Positions 1 through 8,960 of a DNA stretch of 64,000 nt are shown here, one piece after another (position 1 is the first letter of the stretch; each line of letters starts with the position of its first letter). A program made the translations under genes and the position numbers. This stretch comes from Pantoea sp. RIT-PI-b (GTDB lineage: Bacteria > Pseudomonadota > Gammaproteobacteria > Enterobacterales > Enterobacteriaceae): positions 62,001-126,000 of the forward strand of contig NZ_LGIS01000025.1 in assembly GCF_001187905.1 (NCBI RefSeq), written 5' to 3'. The notes beneath the pieces are model-generated. The model was not told the DNA's origin, searched no databases, and worked only from the letters and a program-made list of their open reading frames with translations.

Positions 1-603
1 GCCGCCAGCCACTTGTCGCCGGCCGACTTTAACGACGATTACTTTGGCAACGCGCGCCACCTGCATCTGAGCGGCGTTGCTGCAGCGATCTCTGACAGCT
101 CGCTGCAGCTGGCAAAGCACGCGGCGAAAGAGATGCGCGCGCGTGGCAAAACCATCTCCTTTGATCCCAATCTGCGCCCAGTGCTGTGGCGCAGCGAAGA
201 GGAGATGCGTAAACAGCTGAATCATTTAGCGGAATATGCCGACTGGGTGCTGCCTGGTGAGAAAGAGGGTTTGATTCTCACCGGCTATCGTCAGCCAGAA
301 GCGATTGCCGATTTCTACCTCGATAAGGGGGTGAAAGCGGTGGTGATTAAAACCGGCGGCGATGGCGCCTGGTACAAAACCGCCGACGGTGAGCAGGGCC
401 AGGTGGCGCCGATTCATGTGGCAAACGTGGTCGATACCGTTGGTGCGGGCGATGGCTTTGCCGTTGGTCTTATCAGCGCCCTGCTGGAAGGAAAAACGCT
501 GACGCAGGCGATTCTGCGCGGCAACAAAATCGGTTCGCTGGCGATTCAGGTTGCCGGCGACAGCGAAGGACTGCCTACGCGCGCGGCGCTGGGCGATTAC
601 TAA
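1..603 (+). CDS. PfkB-family sugar kinase, 5'-truncated (KguK/KdgK type)
   Basis: This is the C-terminal ~200 residues of a ribokinase/PfkB-fold kinase. The frame is open from base 1, so the N-terminal third lies outside the window. The C-terminal PfkB signature is clear: DTVGAGDGF near residue 145 of the fragment supplies the catalytic Asp and the anion-hole glycines. FDPNLRP earlier is typical of 2-keto-3-deoxygluconate and 2-ketogluconate kinases. The next genes encode an MFS carrier and a GhrB-type 2-ketoacid reductase, the same set as the kguK-kguT-kguD pathway of Pseudomonas, where 2-ketogluconate is imported, phosphorylated and reduced to 6-phosphogluconate. Kinase family is certain. 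The exact substrate (2-ketogluconate or 2-keto-3-deoxygluconate) is inferred from neighbours. Confidence 0.85.
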   Translation, partial: AASHLSPADFNDDYFGNARHLHLSGVAAAISDSSLQLAKHAAKEMRARGKTISFDPNLRPVLWRSEEEMRKQLNHLAEYADWVLPGEKEGLILTGYRQPEAIADFYLDKGVKAVVIKTGGDGAWYKTADGEQGQVAPIHVANVVDTVGAGDGFAVGLISALLEGKTLTQAILRGNKIGSLAIQVAGDSEGLPTRAALGDY

Positions 604-627
604 GCACGATTCCGTACTCAAAACCCT

Positions 628-737
628 GGTCGCCATAAATGGCGACCCTACGAGGTCGGTGCGGTTTTGTAGGGTCGCCATTTATGGCGACCACCCGACG
701 TCAGTGCGGTTTTGTAGGGTCGTCATTTATGGCGACC
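628..737. repeat. Triple palindromic repeat cluster (GTCGCC-ATTTAT-GGCGAC family)
   Basis: Three near-identical palindromes lie at 628-647, 673-692 and 718-737. Each has a GGTCGCC/GGCGACC stem around AT-rich ATAAAT or ATTTAT and is flanked by GTAGGG or its complement. The second and third form a 45-bp direct repeat that includes the GTGCGGTTTTGTAGGG lead-in. The third carries a C-to-T change in one arm. The cluster fills the gap between the kinase stop and the MFS start. It behaves like an enterobacterial REP-type intergenic element, and related copies occur elsewhere in this window. A short reading frame running through it is an artefact of the repeats. Confidence 0.85.
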
Positions 738-830
738 TCCTGACAAAGATTCAAAAATAGCTGTACCTACAACAACGATATTGCGAGGCGCATCCACAGA
801 ATGCGCCCACCTCAACCAGAGGAGTCACCC

Positions 831-2114
831 ATGAAATCGCAGACAATCGCGCCAAAACGCTGGTGGTTTATCATGCCCATCGTGTTTATCACCTACAGTC
901 TGGCGTATCTGGACCGGGCGAACTTCAGTTTCGCCTCTGCCGCAGGGATTAACGAAGATCTGGGTATCACCAAAGGCATGTCATCGCTGCTGGGCGCCCT
1001 GTTCTTCCTCGGCTACTTCTTCTTCCAGATCCCCGGCGCGCTGTATGCCGAGCGTCGTAGCGTTAAGAAGTTAATTTTCTGGTGCCTGATTTTATGGGGC
1101 GGCTGCGCCTCGCTGACCGGCGTGGTGAGTAACATCCCAATGCTGGCGGCGATTCGCTTTGTACTTGGCGTGGTGGAAGCGGCGGTGATGCCAGCGATGC
1201 TGATTTATATCAGTAACTGGTTTACCAAATCGGAGCGTTCGCGCGCCAATACTTTCCTAATCCTCGGTAATCCGGTCACGGTGCTGTGGATGTCGGTGGT
1301 TTCCGGCTATCTGATTGAATCCTTTGGCTGGCGCGAGATGTTTATCATTGAAGGCATCCCAGCAGTCATCTGGGCGGTGGCCTGGTGGTTCCTGGTGCAG
1401 GACAAACCTGCGCAGGCCAAATGGATGAGCGAAAGCGAGAAAGCGGCGCTGCAAGCGCAGCTGCAAAAAGAGCAGGAAGGCATCAAAGCGGTACGTAACT
1501 ACGGTGAAGCGTTCCGTAATCGCAACGTCATCCTGCTGTGCCTGCAATATTTTGCCTGGAGCATCGGCGTGTACGGCTTTGTGCTGTGGTTGCCGTCCAT
1601 TCTGCGCAACGGTTCGCAGATGGGCATGGTGGAAGCGGGCTGGCTGTCAGCGGTGCCGTATCTGGTGGCGACCATCGCAATGATCGTGGTGTCGTGGGCG
1701 TCCGATAAGACCCAGAACCGTAAACTGTTTGTCTGGCCGCTGCTGCTGATTGGCGCGCTGGCATTCCTCGGTTCGTATCTGGTCGGTTCCAGCAATTTCT
1801 GGCTGTCGTATACGCTGCTGGTGATTGCCGGTGGTGCGATGTATGCGCCGTACGGCCCGTTCTTCGCCATCATTCCTGAGATGTTGCCGCGCAACGTCGC
1901 CGGGGGTGCGATGGCACTGATTAACAGCATGGGCGCACTCGGATCCTTCATCGGATCGTGGATTGTAGGCTATCTTAATGGCGCGACCGGTTCGCCTGCC
2001 GCCTCCTACATTTTCATGGGTGCTGCGCTGCTGGCCTCGGTTTGGCTGACGTTGATTGTCAAACCGGCGCAGAACAAAACGCCGCCGCCCGTGCACGGGG
2101 CGAAGCACGCCTGA
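831..2114 (+). CDS. MFS transporter, anion:cation symporter type (KguT-like 2-ketogluconate carrier)
   Basis: This 427-residue inner-membrane protein has the 12-helix MFS pattern. YLDRANFSFA follows helix 1, as in the anion:cation symporter family (hexuronate, galactonate and 2-ketogluconate carriers). The ATG at 831 is chosen because AGAGGAG sits 6 bases before it; an upstream in-frame ATG at 801 lacks such a site. It lies between a PfkB kinase and ghrB on the same strand, so it most likely imports the sugar acid that these enzymes use, probably 2-ketogluconate. A lysine/glutamine-rich central loop (near residues 190-230) is normal for MFS proteins. Family is certain; substrate is inferred from context. 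Confidence 0.85.
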   Translation: MKSQTIAPKRWWFIMPIVFITYSLAYLDRANFSFASAAGINEDLGITKGMSSLLGALFFLGYFFFQIPGALYAERRSVKKLIFWCLILWGGCASLTGVVSNIPMLAAIRFVLGVVEAAVMPAMLIYISNWFTKSERSRANTFLILGNPVTVLWMSVVSGYLIESFGWREMFIIEGIPAVIWAVAWWFLVQDKPAQAKWMSESEKAALQAQLQKEQEGIKAVRNYGEAFRNRNVILLCLQYFAWSIGVYGFVLWLPSILRNGSQMGMVEAGWLSAVPYLVATIAMIVVSWASDKTQNRKLFVWPLLLIGALAFLGSYLVGSSNFWLSYTLLVIAGGAMYAPYGPFFAIIPEMLPRNVAGGAMALINSMGALGSFIGSWIVGYLNGATGSPAASYIFMGAALLASVWLTLIVKPAQNKTPPPVHGAKHA

Positions 2115-2136
2115 AAGCGTAAAAGATGAATTTTCG

Positions 2137-2154
2137 GGGCGACTGCGGTCGCCC
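2137..2154 (+). other. Small intergenic hairpin before ghrB
   Basis: GGGCGAC and GTCGCCC flank a 4-base loop in the 66-bp gap between the MFS gene and ghrB. There is no following T-tract, so it is not a convincing terminator. It may stabilise or process the transcript. The stem sequence resembles the GTCGCC palindromes found elsewhere in the window. Confidence 0.4.
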
Positions 2155-2180
2155 ACAACTCGTTCTACAGGGAGCAAAAG

Positions 2181-3155
2181 ATGAAACCTGCTGTGATTCT
2201 GTATAAGAGCCTGCCAGATGACCTGCGCACCAAGCTGGATGCCCATTTTACCGTCACTGAAGTCAATGATATTTCTGCGGAAACTATCCAGCAGCACAAG
2301 ACCCAATTCGAACAGGCGCAAGGTTTGCTTGGCTCAGGCGGCAAAGTGAATGGCGATCTGCTGGCAAAAATGCCCGCGCTGCGCGCCTGCTCCACCGTTT
2401 CGGTGGGTTACGATAACTTCGATGTCGAGGCACTGAATCAACGTAAGGTGTTGCTGATGCATACGCCAACCGTGCTGACCGAAACCGTTGCCGACACCAT
2501 GATGGCGCTGGTGCTGAGTACCGCGCGGCGCGTAACCGAGCTGGATAAGTGGGTGAAAGCCGGCGAGTGGCAAGCGAGTATCGGCCCGGATCATTTCGGC
2601 ATTGATGTGCACCACAAAACTCTCGGTATTCTCGGCATGGGCCGCATCGGTCTGGCGCTGGCGCAACGTGCGCATTTCGGCTTCGGCATGAACATTCTCT
2701 ATAACGCACGTCGTCAGCATGAAGAGGCGGAAACCCGCTTCGGCGCGCGCGCCTGCGATCTCGAAACCCTGCTGAAAGAGAGTGATTTTGTCTGCATCAG
2801 CCTGCCGCTGACCGAACAGACGCACCATATGATTGGCGCAGCGCAGCTCAAGCTGATGAAGCCAAGCGCGATTCTGATTAACGCGGGCCGCGGTCCGGTT
2901 GTTGATGAGCAGGCGCTGACGGCCGCACTGAAAGACGGCACCATCCACGCCGCAGGGCTTGATGTATTCGAAGTTGAGCCGGTTCCCGCCGATGCCGAGA
3001 TTTTGACGCTGCCAAACGTGGTGGCTCTGCCGCATATCGGTTCTGCCACGCATGAAACCCGTTATGGCATGGCGCGCGACGCGGTGGATAACCTGATCGC
3101 GGCGCTGAACGGCAACGTCGAGAAAAACTGCGTCAACCCGCAAATCCAGGGTTAA
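2181..3155 (+). CDS. ghrB: 2-ketoacid/2-ketogluconate reductase GhrB
   Basis: This 324-residue cytosolic NAD(P)H-dependent D-2-hydroxyacid dehydrogenase has the same length as E. coli GhrB and closely matches it from the N-terminus ([15 protein letters not shown]) to the C-terminus (VEKNCVNP). GMGRIG at residues 152-157 is the nucleotide-binding loop. Catalytic Arg237 (NAGRGP), Glu266 (VFEVEP) and His285 (PHIGSAT) are present. GhrB reduces glyoxylate, hydroxypyruvate and 2-keto sugar acids. Placement after a sugar-acid carrier and a PfkB kinase suggests it acts on 2-ketogluconate or its 6-phosphate, as KguD does in Pseudomonas. AGGGAGC precedes the ATG. Which substrate matters in vivo cannot be read from sequence. 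Confidence 0.92.
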   Translation: MKPAVILYKSLPDDLRTKLDAHFTVTEVNDISAETIQQHKTQFEQAQGLLGSGGKVNGDLLAKMPALRACSTVSVGYDNFDVEALNQRKVLLMHTPTVLTETVADTMMALVLSTARRVTELDKWVKAGEWQASIGPDHFGIDVHHKTLGILGMGRIGLALAQRAHFGFGMNILYNARRQHEEAETRFGARACDLETLLKESDFVCISLPLTEQTHHMIGAAQLKLMKPSAILINAGRGPVVDEQALTAALKDGTIHAAGLDVFEVEPVPADAEILTLPNVVALPHIGSATHETRYGMARDAVDNLIAALNGNVEKNCVNPQIQG

Positions 3156-3237
3156 GCTTGCTGTTTTAGCCATTGCGCCTGCCAGCGGCGGGCGCTATGG
3201 TGGTTCCCCATTCGATTTCACAACGTTTTAACTTCCT

Positions 3238-4485
3238 ATGTCCTTTTCTCAGTTCGGCGACAAATTTACTCAAAATTCCGGCATCTCACGTCTGATGGAA
3301 GACATGGGTGAAGGCCTGCGCACGCCTGGCACCATCATGCTGGGTGGCGGCAATCCGGCGCAAATCCCGGCAATGAACGACTATTTCCACCAGCTGCTGC
3401 TGCAGATGCATCAGGATGGAAAACTCAGCGAAGCGCTGTGCAATTACGACGGTCCGCGCGGCAAGGCGCTGCTGCTGGATGCACTGGCAAAGATGCTGCG
3501 TGAGGAACTTGGCTGGCCATTGACCGCACAAAACATCGCGCTGACTAACGGCAGCCAGAGCGCGTTTTTCTATCTGTTCAACCTGTTTGCTGGACGTCGC
3601 GCCGATGGCAGCAAAAAGCGCGTGCTGTTCCCGCTGGCGCCAGAATATCTTGGCTACGCGGATGCCGGACTGGAAGAAGATCTGTTTGTCTCCGCGAAGC
3701 CCAACATTGAGCTGCTGCCTGAAGGCCAGTTCAAATATCACGTCGATTTCGATCATCTGCCGCTGAATGATGATATCGGCCTGATCTGCGTGTCGCGCCC
3801 CACCAACCCGACCGGTAACGTGATCACCGATGACGAACTGCTGCAGCTCGATGCGCTGGCACAGCAGCACGGCGTACCTCTGCTGATCGATAACGCTTAC
3901 GGTGTCCCTTTCCCGGGCATTATCTTTAGCGAAGCGCGACCGCTGTGGAACCCGAATACCATTCTGTGTATGAGCCTGTCGAAACTCGGTTTGCCTGGCG
4001 CACGTTGCGGCATTATCGTCGCCGATGAGAGCACAATTACGGCTATTGGCAACATGAATGGCATCATCAGCCTTGCGCCAGGCAGCATTGGCCCGGCGAT
4101 GGCCAATGAGATGATCGGGCGCGGCGATTTATTGCGTTTGTCAGAAGAGGTGATTAAGCCGTTTTATCAGGCTAAAGTCAGCGAGACGATTGCGATTCTT
4201 CGCCGCTATTTATCGGAAGATCGCTGCCTGATTCACAAACCCGAAGGGGCGATTTTCCTCTGGCTGTGGTTCCGCGATCTGCCGATCAGCACCGAAACGC
4301 TTTATCAGCGCCTGAAAGCGCGCGGCGTGTTAATGGTGCCAGGCCACTTCTTCTTCCCCGGCCTGGAACATGAATGGCCGCACACCCATCAATGCATGCG
4401 CATGAACTACGTGCCGGATGCCGAAAAAATTGAGCGCGCGGTGCAGATTCTGGCAGAAGAACTGGAAGGCGCGTTTACGAATTAA
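3238..4485 (+). CDS. avtA: Valine-pyruvate aminotransferase AvtA
   Basis: This 415-residue PLP enzyme of the class I/II aminotransferase fold is near-identical in layout to E. coli AvtA (417 aa). It transfers an amino group between valine and pyruvate (alanine) in branched-chain and alanine metabolism. The PLP lysine is Lys249 in SLSKLGLPGARCG. SRPTNPTGN near residue 187 and DNAYG near 219 are the PLP-contact motifs. The start ATG at 3238 gives the family N-terminus MSFSQFGDKF; the ribosome-binding site before it is weak. It has its own 82-bp upstream gap after ghrB and converges on a MocR regulator gene across a palindromic repeat. Confidence 0.95.
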   Translation: MSFSQFGDKFTQNSGISRLMEDMGEGLRTPGTIMLGGGNPAQIPAMNDYFHQLLLQMHQDGKLSEALCNYDGPRGKALLLDALAKMLREELGWPLTAQNIALTNGSQSAFFYLFNLFAGRRADGSKKRVLFPLAPEYLGYADAGLEEDLFVSAKPNIELLPEGQFKYHVDFDHLPLNDDIGLICVSRPTNPTGNVITDDELLQLDALAQQHGVPLLIDNAYGVPFPGIIFSEARPLWNPNTILCMSLSKLGLPGARCGIIVADESTITAIGNMNGIISLAPGSIGPAMANEMIGRGDLLRLSEEVIKPFYQAKVSETIAILRRYLSEDRCLIHKPEGAIFLWLWFRDLPISTETLYQRLKARGVLMVPGHFFFPGLEHEWPHTHQCMRMNYVPDAEKIERAVQILAEELEGAFTN

Positions 4486-4486
4486 C

Positions 4487-4545
4487 CAGGGTGCCATGAA
4501 TGGCACCCCTACGGTTGTTTAGTAGGGGCGCCATTTATGGCGACC
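4487..4545. repeat. Paired palindromic repeats between avtA and the MocR gene
   Basis: Two palindromes lie between convergent genes: GGGTGCCATGAATGGCACCC at 4489-4508 and a GGCGCC-ATTTAT-GGCGACC unit at 4526-4545, joined by CTACGGTTGTTTAGTAG. The arrangement (stem, CTAC, spacer, GTAG, stem) is the inverted-pair form of the family seen at 628-737. It may also stop transcription from both sides. Confidence 0.75.
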
Positions 4546-4551
4546 GCTGCA

Positions 4552-5985
4552 TTACGTCGCTGGCAGCGACAGCTGGCACCACTGCGCCAGCTGCTGAATC
4601 GCCTGATCCACTTCAGCATTCCAGCCAAAACCGGCATTCAGTCGGAAACAGTGATCGTAACGGTGATCGGTGGCGAAGATGTGTCCCGGCGCGATACCGA
4701 TGCCGGCGTTGCGCGCTTTGAGAAACAGCGCGCGTACATTCAACGCGCCCAATGGCATTTCCACCCATAACACATATCCCCCTTCGGGATCGGACACGCG
4801 CGTGCCCGGCGGGAAGTAGCGCAGCACCGCCTGGCGCATATGCTGGATTTGATTCTTCAGCTCGCGCCGCAGCTTGCGCAAATGGGCGTCGTAGCCGCCG
4901 CTGCGCAGCAGTTCGGCTATTGCCGCCTGCGATAGCACGGACGTCCCCATGCTGGTGGTGTATTTCAGCGAGGCGATTTTGCGCATGTAGTTGCTGCTGT
5001 GCACCCAGCCGATACGTATGCCGGGCGCGACCGTTTTTGAGAAGCCGCTGCACAAAATGGCATTGGGGCTAAAGGCGCGCATCGGGAACGGGCGGCGCTC
5101 GCCAAACGCAGTATCGCCGAAGATATCATCCTCGATGATCACCACATCATTCTCATCGGCCTGGCGCGCGATATAGGCTTTCTGTTCGTTGGGAATGCTT
5201 TTGCCAAGCGGGTTGTTGATGTTGTTGATGGTCAGATAGGCCTGCACCGCTTTGCGCTGAAACAGCGCCGTCAGCTTCTCCACATTGACGTAGCCCGCCG
5301 GGCCCGCCTCCACTTCAATCACCCGCAGATTGAGGTTATGCAGCATCTGCAGCAGCACAAAATAGCAGGGTGATTCCACCGCCACGATGTCGCCGGGCCG
5401 CGTGGTCGCACGCAGCGCCAGCGAAATCGCCTCGATGCAGCCGTTGGTGATCAGGATGTCATCGGCATTGATATTGCAGCCATAATCCACCGCCCGGCGG
5501 GCAATTTCCGTTTTCAGCGGCATATAGCCGGTGCCTTTAACGGTGTTGCCCAGCAGCGCCGGTTTGCTATAGCCCATCTGGCGCATCAGCAAGCCGATCT
5601 TCTTCACCGGATAAAGCGAAATATCACCGTTGGCCAGATCGAGCCTGACGCGGCAATCCGAACCAAGCATCGCCAGATGCAGCTCAGTTTGCTCGTCGAG
5701 CGGCGCGACTTCGCGCGCTTGCTCAGCGATCGCCACGGGAAAAACGTTATCCGCCTTACGCGGCGCGACAAAAAAGCCGGACTTGGGGCGCGCCACCGCG
5801 TAGTGCTCATCCTCAAGCGTGCGTAATGTTTTGAGCGCGGTGGTCATGCTGACGCTGTACTGCGTCGCCAGCGTGCGCACCGAAGGTAGACGACTGTCGG
5901 GCGGCAGCGAACCGCTGTGAATGGCTTGTTTTATCTGCTCTGCGATTTGACGGTAACGACTGCCCTGTTCCGTTTCACCCGCCAT
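4552..5985 (-). CDS. MocR-type regulator (GntR HTH fused to aminotransferase fold)
   Basis: A GntR-type winged helix-turn-helix (about residues 10-75, SRLPSVRTLATQYSVS) is followed by a fold-type I aminotransferase domain. The predicted PLP lysine is Lys317 in SGFSKTVAPGIRIGW, with NNPLG and IIEDDIF as PLP-contact motifs. MocR proteins bind PLP or PLP-amino-acid adducts to control transcription. The ATG at 5985 is chosen because AGGGTGG lies 5 bases upstream; a GTG at 6024 would add 13 residues. It is divergent from the six-gene operon starting at 6199, so it is the obvious candidate regulator. That fits an amino-acid-derived product or precursor as signal. Target and ligand are inferred. Confidence 0.88.
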   Translation of the reverse strand: MAGETEQGSRYRQIAEQIKQAIHSGSLPPDSRLPSVRTLATQYSVSMTTALKTLRTLEDEHYAVARPKSGFFVAPRKADNVFPVAIAEQAREVAPLDEQTELHLAMLGSDCRVRLDLANGDISLYPVKKIGLLMRQMGYSKPALLGNTVKGTGYMPLKTEIARRAVDYGCNINADDILITNGCIEAISLALRATTRPGDIVAVESPCYFVLLQMLHNLNLRVIEVEAGPAGYVNVEKLTALFQRKAVQAYLTINNINNPLGKSIPNEQKAYIARQADENDVVIIEDDIFGDTAFGERRPFPMRAFSPNAILCSGFSKTVAPGIRIGWVHSSNYMRKIASLKYTTSMGTSVLSQAAIAELLRSGGYDAHLRKLRRELKNQIQHMRQAVLRYFPPGTRVSDPEGGYVLWVEMPLGALNVRALFLKARNAGIGIAPGHIFATDHRYDHCFRLNAGFGWNAEVDQAIQQLAQWCQLSLPAT

Positions 5986-6198
5986 CTGTTCCACCCTATT
6001 TCGTGCTGATCTGTGCGTTTTCACCAGATTACATTCAAAGTACTTTAGGCTGCATCAGTTAATTGTTAGCTCAGCGCAGGCGTTGCCGTTGCGCTTCCCA
6101 GTGAAAAATTCATTCCGTAGCACCTTCGTGGCCCATTTCCCGACTGTTACCGTCAGCACGGCAATAGCGATTTTATTAGCCAAAGGATGAAGTGAAAA
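5986..6198. promoter_or_regulatory. Divergent control region between the MocR gene and the biosynthetic operon
   Basis: This 213-bp non-coding stretch separates the divergent regulator and operon starts. AAAGGATGAAGTG before 6199 supplies the ribosome-binding site of the first operon gene. AT-rich segments near 6030-6070 and 6160-6180 could hold promoters facing each way, but I could not assign -35/-10 boxes with confidence. MocR operators are usually direct or inverted short repeats in such regions; none is certain here. Confidence 0.5.
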
Positions 6199-7665
6199 AT
6201 GAATAATCTTTCCACCATGATGAGAGACATTGAAGGATATCTCACCCCCACGATTATCGATTCAGCTCAGCACTGCGCACGCCGTTTACTTGCCGCCCTC
6301 CCCGATGCCGCACAGCCGGAAAATAACCGCGTGCTGCTGGCCTACGGCGGCGGCAAAGACAGCAGCTACATGGTGGCATATGTCCGCTACATTCAGGGAC
6401 TGATCTGGCAACAGCACGGCAGCACCTTTCAACTGCGCATCAGCACTAACCGCCATGCGGCGATGAACGACAGCGTGATGGAGAATATCGATCGCGTGTA
6501 TCGCGCATTGCATATCTTTGAAGATGATTTCACCGAATGTCTGGTGACCGATGGCCTGCAAATCCGCCACTTCGATCGCCATCTACCCATGCCGGACAGC
6601 GTGCGCCAGCAGAATCGCAACGATGTGCTGATGAATGGCCACCGCTTCCGCGCCGATGCCCGCTCCACCTTTTGTAATGCCTGTAACCTCAGCATGGTGA
6701 ACTCGTTTGGCCTGGCGGCGCATTACGACGGCGGCGTTGATGTGATCATCACCGGCGATTCGCCGCAGGAACAAACCGCTTATCTCGCCTGGGCGCGCCA
6801 TCTTTCGCGTCTGTTTGCCGCGCCGGTGGCGGATAAATCGCGCGGCTTTAGCGGCTTTTTGCAGACGCTGGATGGCGTGGCCGAGCGCTACTTCGCCGAT
6901 ATTTACGGCGCCGATCAGGTGACGCCCGCGCACCGCATTACCTGGCAACTGGCACGCGATCCACTGTTCTTCAACATCTATCAGGACACCGCCTATGAAG
7001 CCGGTGCGCACTGGGCGCTGCTGACTGAATTTATGCATTTCCGCTTTGATGAACTGATGTTCAGCTTTTCCGAATCGGACTGCGGTAACCCAACGTTAAT
7101 GGCACATATTCGCGGTCTGCGTGCGGAGACGCTGCTGCAGCGTAACTACGCCGAAGGCATTCGCGAATATGTGCGCTTTGCGCTTGGGCTGATGGTGAAA
7201 AAGGATTTCCCGCCGCAGCTGATCGATGAGATGGCGGCACGTTATCAGGACGATGAGGCGATTAAGCGCGCCCGCCAGCGCGCGGCGCACTTCGCCGAGC
7301 AGGCATTTGGTCTGAATGAAACCCAGCTGATTTGCATGATCTATTCGCCGTTTATCGCCGAAGGACAGCAGCTGAAAAACTGGCTTCAGCAGTTGGTCGA
7401 TGGGCCGGATGAAGCTGCGGTGCGCGCGCTGTTGCGCGGTGAAAGCGACGATCGGTTACTGGCACAGCAGCTTGAGCAACTTTCTGGTTTGACCGTCGCG
7501 CAGATGCGCCACTGCTGGCGCAGCGCACAGGTGAGTTCACTGCTGGACGATCGGCGCGGCGATGCACTCTCACGCGTGCTGCGTTTTGATCCGCACAAAG
7601 CAGTGATTCAGGTGAATAACGGCGTGATGCACGACGTCGTCACTGAAGTGATCTCCGGGCGTTAA
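6199..7665 (+). CDS. PP-loop (N-type) ATP pyrophosphatase, biosynthetic operon gene 1
   Basis: This 488-residue protein carries a PP-loop, YGGGKDSS, at residues 49-56. That is the ATP-pyrophosphatase motif of asparagine synthetase, GMP synthetase, TtcA and TilS. A CNAC pair (Cys159, Cys162) followed by TGDSPQE near 185-191 resembles the Cys-x-x-Cys and TGH.xD.xE positions of the TtcA/Ctu1 branch. Such enzymes adenylate a carboxyl, carbonyl or nucleobase oxygen so that N or S can attack. The ~230-residue helical C-terminal part matches nothing I recognise. It opens a tight plus-strand operon (17 bp to the next gene). A class II glutaminase two genes later could feed it ammonia, as in asparagine synthetase B. 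Its substrate is unknown. Confidence 0.75.
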   Translation: MNNLSTMMRDIEGYLTPTIIDSAQHCARRLLAALPDAAQPENNRVLLAYGGGKDSSYMVAYVRYIQGLIWQQHGSTFQLRISTNRHAAMNDSVMENIDRVYRALHIFEDDFTECLVTDGLQIRHFDRHLPMPDSVRQQNRNDVLMNGHRFRADARSTFCNACNLSMVNSFGLAAHYDGGVDVIITGDSPQEQTAYLAWARHLSRLFAAPVADKSRGFSGFLQTLDGVAERYFADIYGADQVTPAHRITWQLARDPLFFNIYQDTAYEAGAHWALLTEFMHFRFDELMFSFSESDCGNPTLMAHIRGLRAETLLQRNYAEGIREYVRFALGLMVKKDFPPQLIDEMAARYQDDEAIKRARQRAAHFAEQAFGLNETQLICMIYSPFIAEGQQLKNWLQQLVDGPDEAAVRALLRGESDDRLLAQQLEQLSGLTVAQMRHCWRSAQVSSLLDDRRGDALSRVLRFDPHKAVIQVNNGVMHDVVTEVISGR

Positions 7666-7682
7666 CCCGGTAAGGCAACGCG

Positions 7683-8960
7683 ATGAGAAAGATTTTCCTG
7701 CAGATCGGCGCCACTCGCGACGGACAAAATCCGTACTGTGCGGTGGCCAAACGCGACGGCTATTTTACCGTGCTGGCGGAAATGGGCGATTTCGTCGATT
7801 ACCAATCGCTAAGCATTGCGTTGCCGTTCGATCTGATTGTGCGGCTCGATCGCCCGGAAAATCCGTGGGATGTGCTGCAAGCCTGTTTGCATGCCGGGCT
7901 GATGGAACATCCTCATGTGGTGCTGGCGGGTTTTGAAGCTTACAACGCCAGCGCCGGTCGCGTGCGCGAGCTGCTGGCGGGACCCGATGCCGGGGCGAGC
8001 TTTATTCCACCGGATAAGTACGCACAGCGCATGGCGTTGCGCAAAGCCTGGCAACGCTTCCCACAGCCGGAGTTTCGTTTCTTCGCTTCGCCGCTCAGCA
8101 TCCGCGACGCGCGTGATGCCTTGCTTTATCCCTGCGTGATCAAGCCGGTTGACGGCGGTGGCGGTCTGGGTATCTGGCTGGTCAAAGAAGCCCGCCAGCT
8201 GGATGCGGTGATTGGCAAGCTGGTCGATACCATGAACTACGGCGGGCGCGGCTTCAGCGGCTTTATCGTCGAGAGTTGGCTGGCCGGCGATGAGTATTCG
8301 CTGCAAGGCGTGGCGGCGGACGGCCATGCGCTGGCGCTGACCTGCTGCCAAAAGGTGATCGAACATCACACCGATGCCGACGGCTGCGTCAGTTTTTACG
8401 AGTCCGGCCATGTGGCGGTCGCGGCGCAGCAGCTGCCTGCCAGCTTCTCCAGCCTGATGAGTTTCTGCTGCGAAACCTTTGGCTATCGTCAGGGCGCATT
8501 TCACATCGACTTTATTGTAGTGAATGGCGAACCGCACTTTCTCGAAATGGGCTTCCGCCTTTCGGGCATGGGCGTGGTGAATCTGGTGCAGGAAGTGACC
8601 GGCATCAACTGGGCTGAAGTGGCGTTTCACATCGAAGCCGGTCACGGCATGCCGCCGCTGCATTTCCCGCCGCAGCCGCTCGCGGTGGGCCGGGTACGCC
8701 TGCGCCAGCGCCAGCAGTATGACGCGGCAGAACGCTGGATCGCGCAGCATCAGCGCGGTCAGCTGTTGCCGCCGCTCAATCTGCCCACGCTGGCCGTTTC
8801 ACCGCGCTCTTCTCTCTATGCAGATTTAACCCGTCACGCCGGAATTCTGGCGACCTTACGCCTTGCGGCCGCGAACCGCGACGAGATTCTGGCGGTATTT
8901 CATCAGATTCTTGAGGTCTCATCGCTCACCACCAAGAGGGATTTACTATGTGCAGAATGA
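7683..8960 (+). CDS. ATP-grasp carboxylate-amine ligase, biosynthetic operon gene 2
   Basis: This 425-residue protein has an ATP-grasp core. CVIKPVDGGGGLGIW near residues 151-165 holds the ATP-binding lysine and glycine-rich loop. GDEYS near 202-206, FHIDF near 273-277 and FLEMGFRLSG near 287-296 supply the Mg/ATP acidic residues; the usual E-x-N is E-x-G here. ATP-grasp ligases activate a carboxylate as acyl-phosphate and join it to an amine, as in bacilysin-type dipeptide synthesis, so it probably makes an amide or peptide bond in the pathway product. TAAGG precedes the ATG. The 3' end overlaps the next gene by 13 bases, which implies translational coupling. Confidence 0.8.
   Translation: MRKIFLQIGATRDGQNPYCAVAKRDGYFTVLAEMGDFVDYQSLSIALPFDLIVRLDRPENPWDVLQACLHAGLMEHPHVVLAGFEAYNASAGRVRELLAGPDAGASFIPPDKYAQRMALRKAWQRFPQPEFRFFASPLSIRDARDALLYPCVIKPVDGGGGLGIWLVKEARQLDAVIGKLVDTMNYGGRGFSGFIVESWLAGDEYSLQGVAADGHALALTCCQKVIEHHTDADGCVSFYESGHVAVAAQQLPASFSSLMSFCCETFGYRQGAFHIDFIVVNGEPHFLEMGFRLSGMGVVNLVQEVTGINWAEVAFHIEAGHGMPPLHFPPQPLAVGRVRLRQRQQYDAAERWIAQHQRGQLLPPLNLPTLAVSPRSSLYADLTRHAGILATLRLAAANRDEILAVFHQILEVSSLTTKRDLLCAE

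Noticed and set aside
551-760. 69-codon plus-strand frame after the kinase
   Set aside because: It runs through the palindromic repeats (SVRFCRVVIYGD repeated) and overlaps the kinase 3' end; no family resemblance.
1647-2321. Long antisense frames over the MFS, ghrB, pstA/pstC and gyrB genes
   Set aside because: High-GC codon shadowing; the sense-strand genes match known families end to end, and the antisense products are His/Arg/Gln-rich with no motif.
3176-3196. GCGCCTGCC/GGCGGGCGC hairpin after ghrB as a terminator
   Set aside because: One mismatch, and no T-tract follows; too weak to call.
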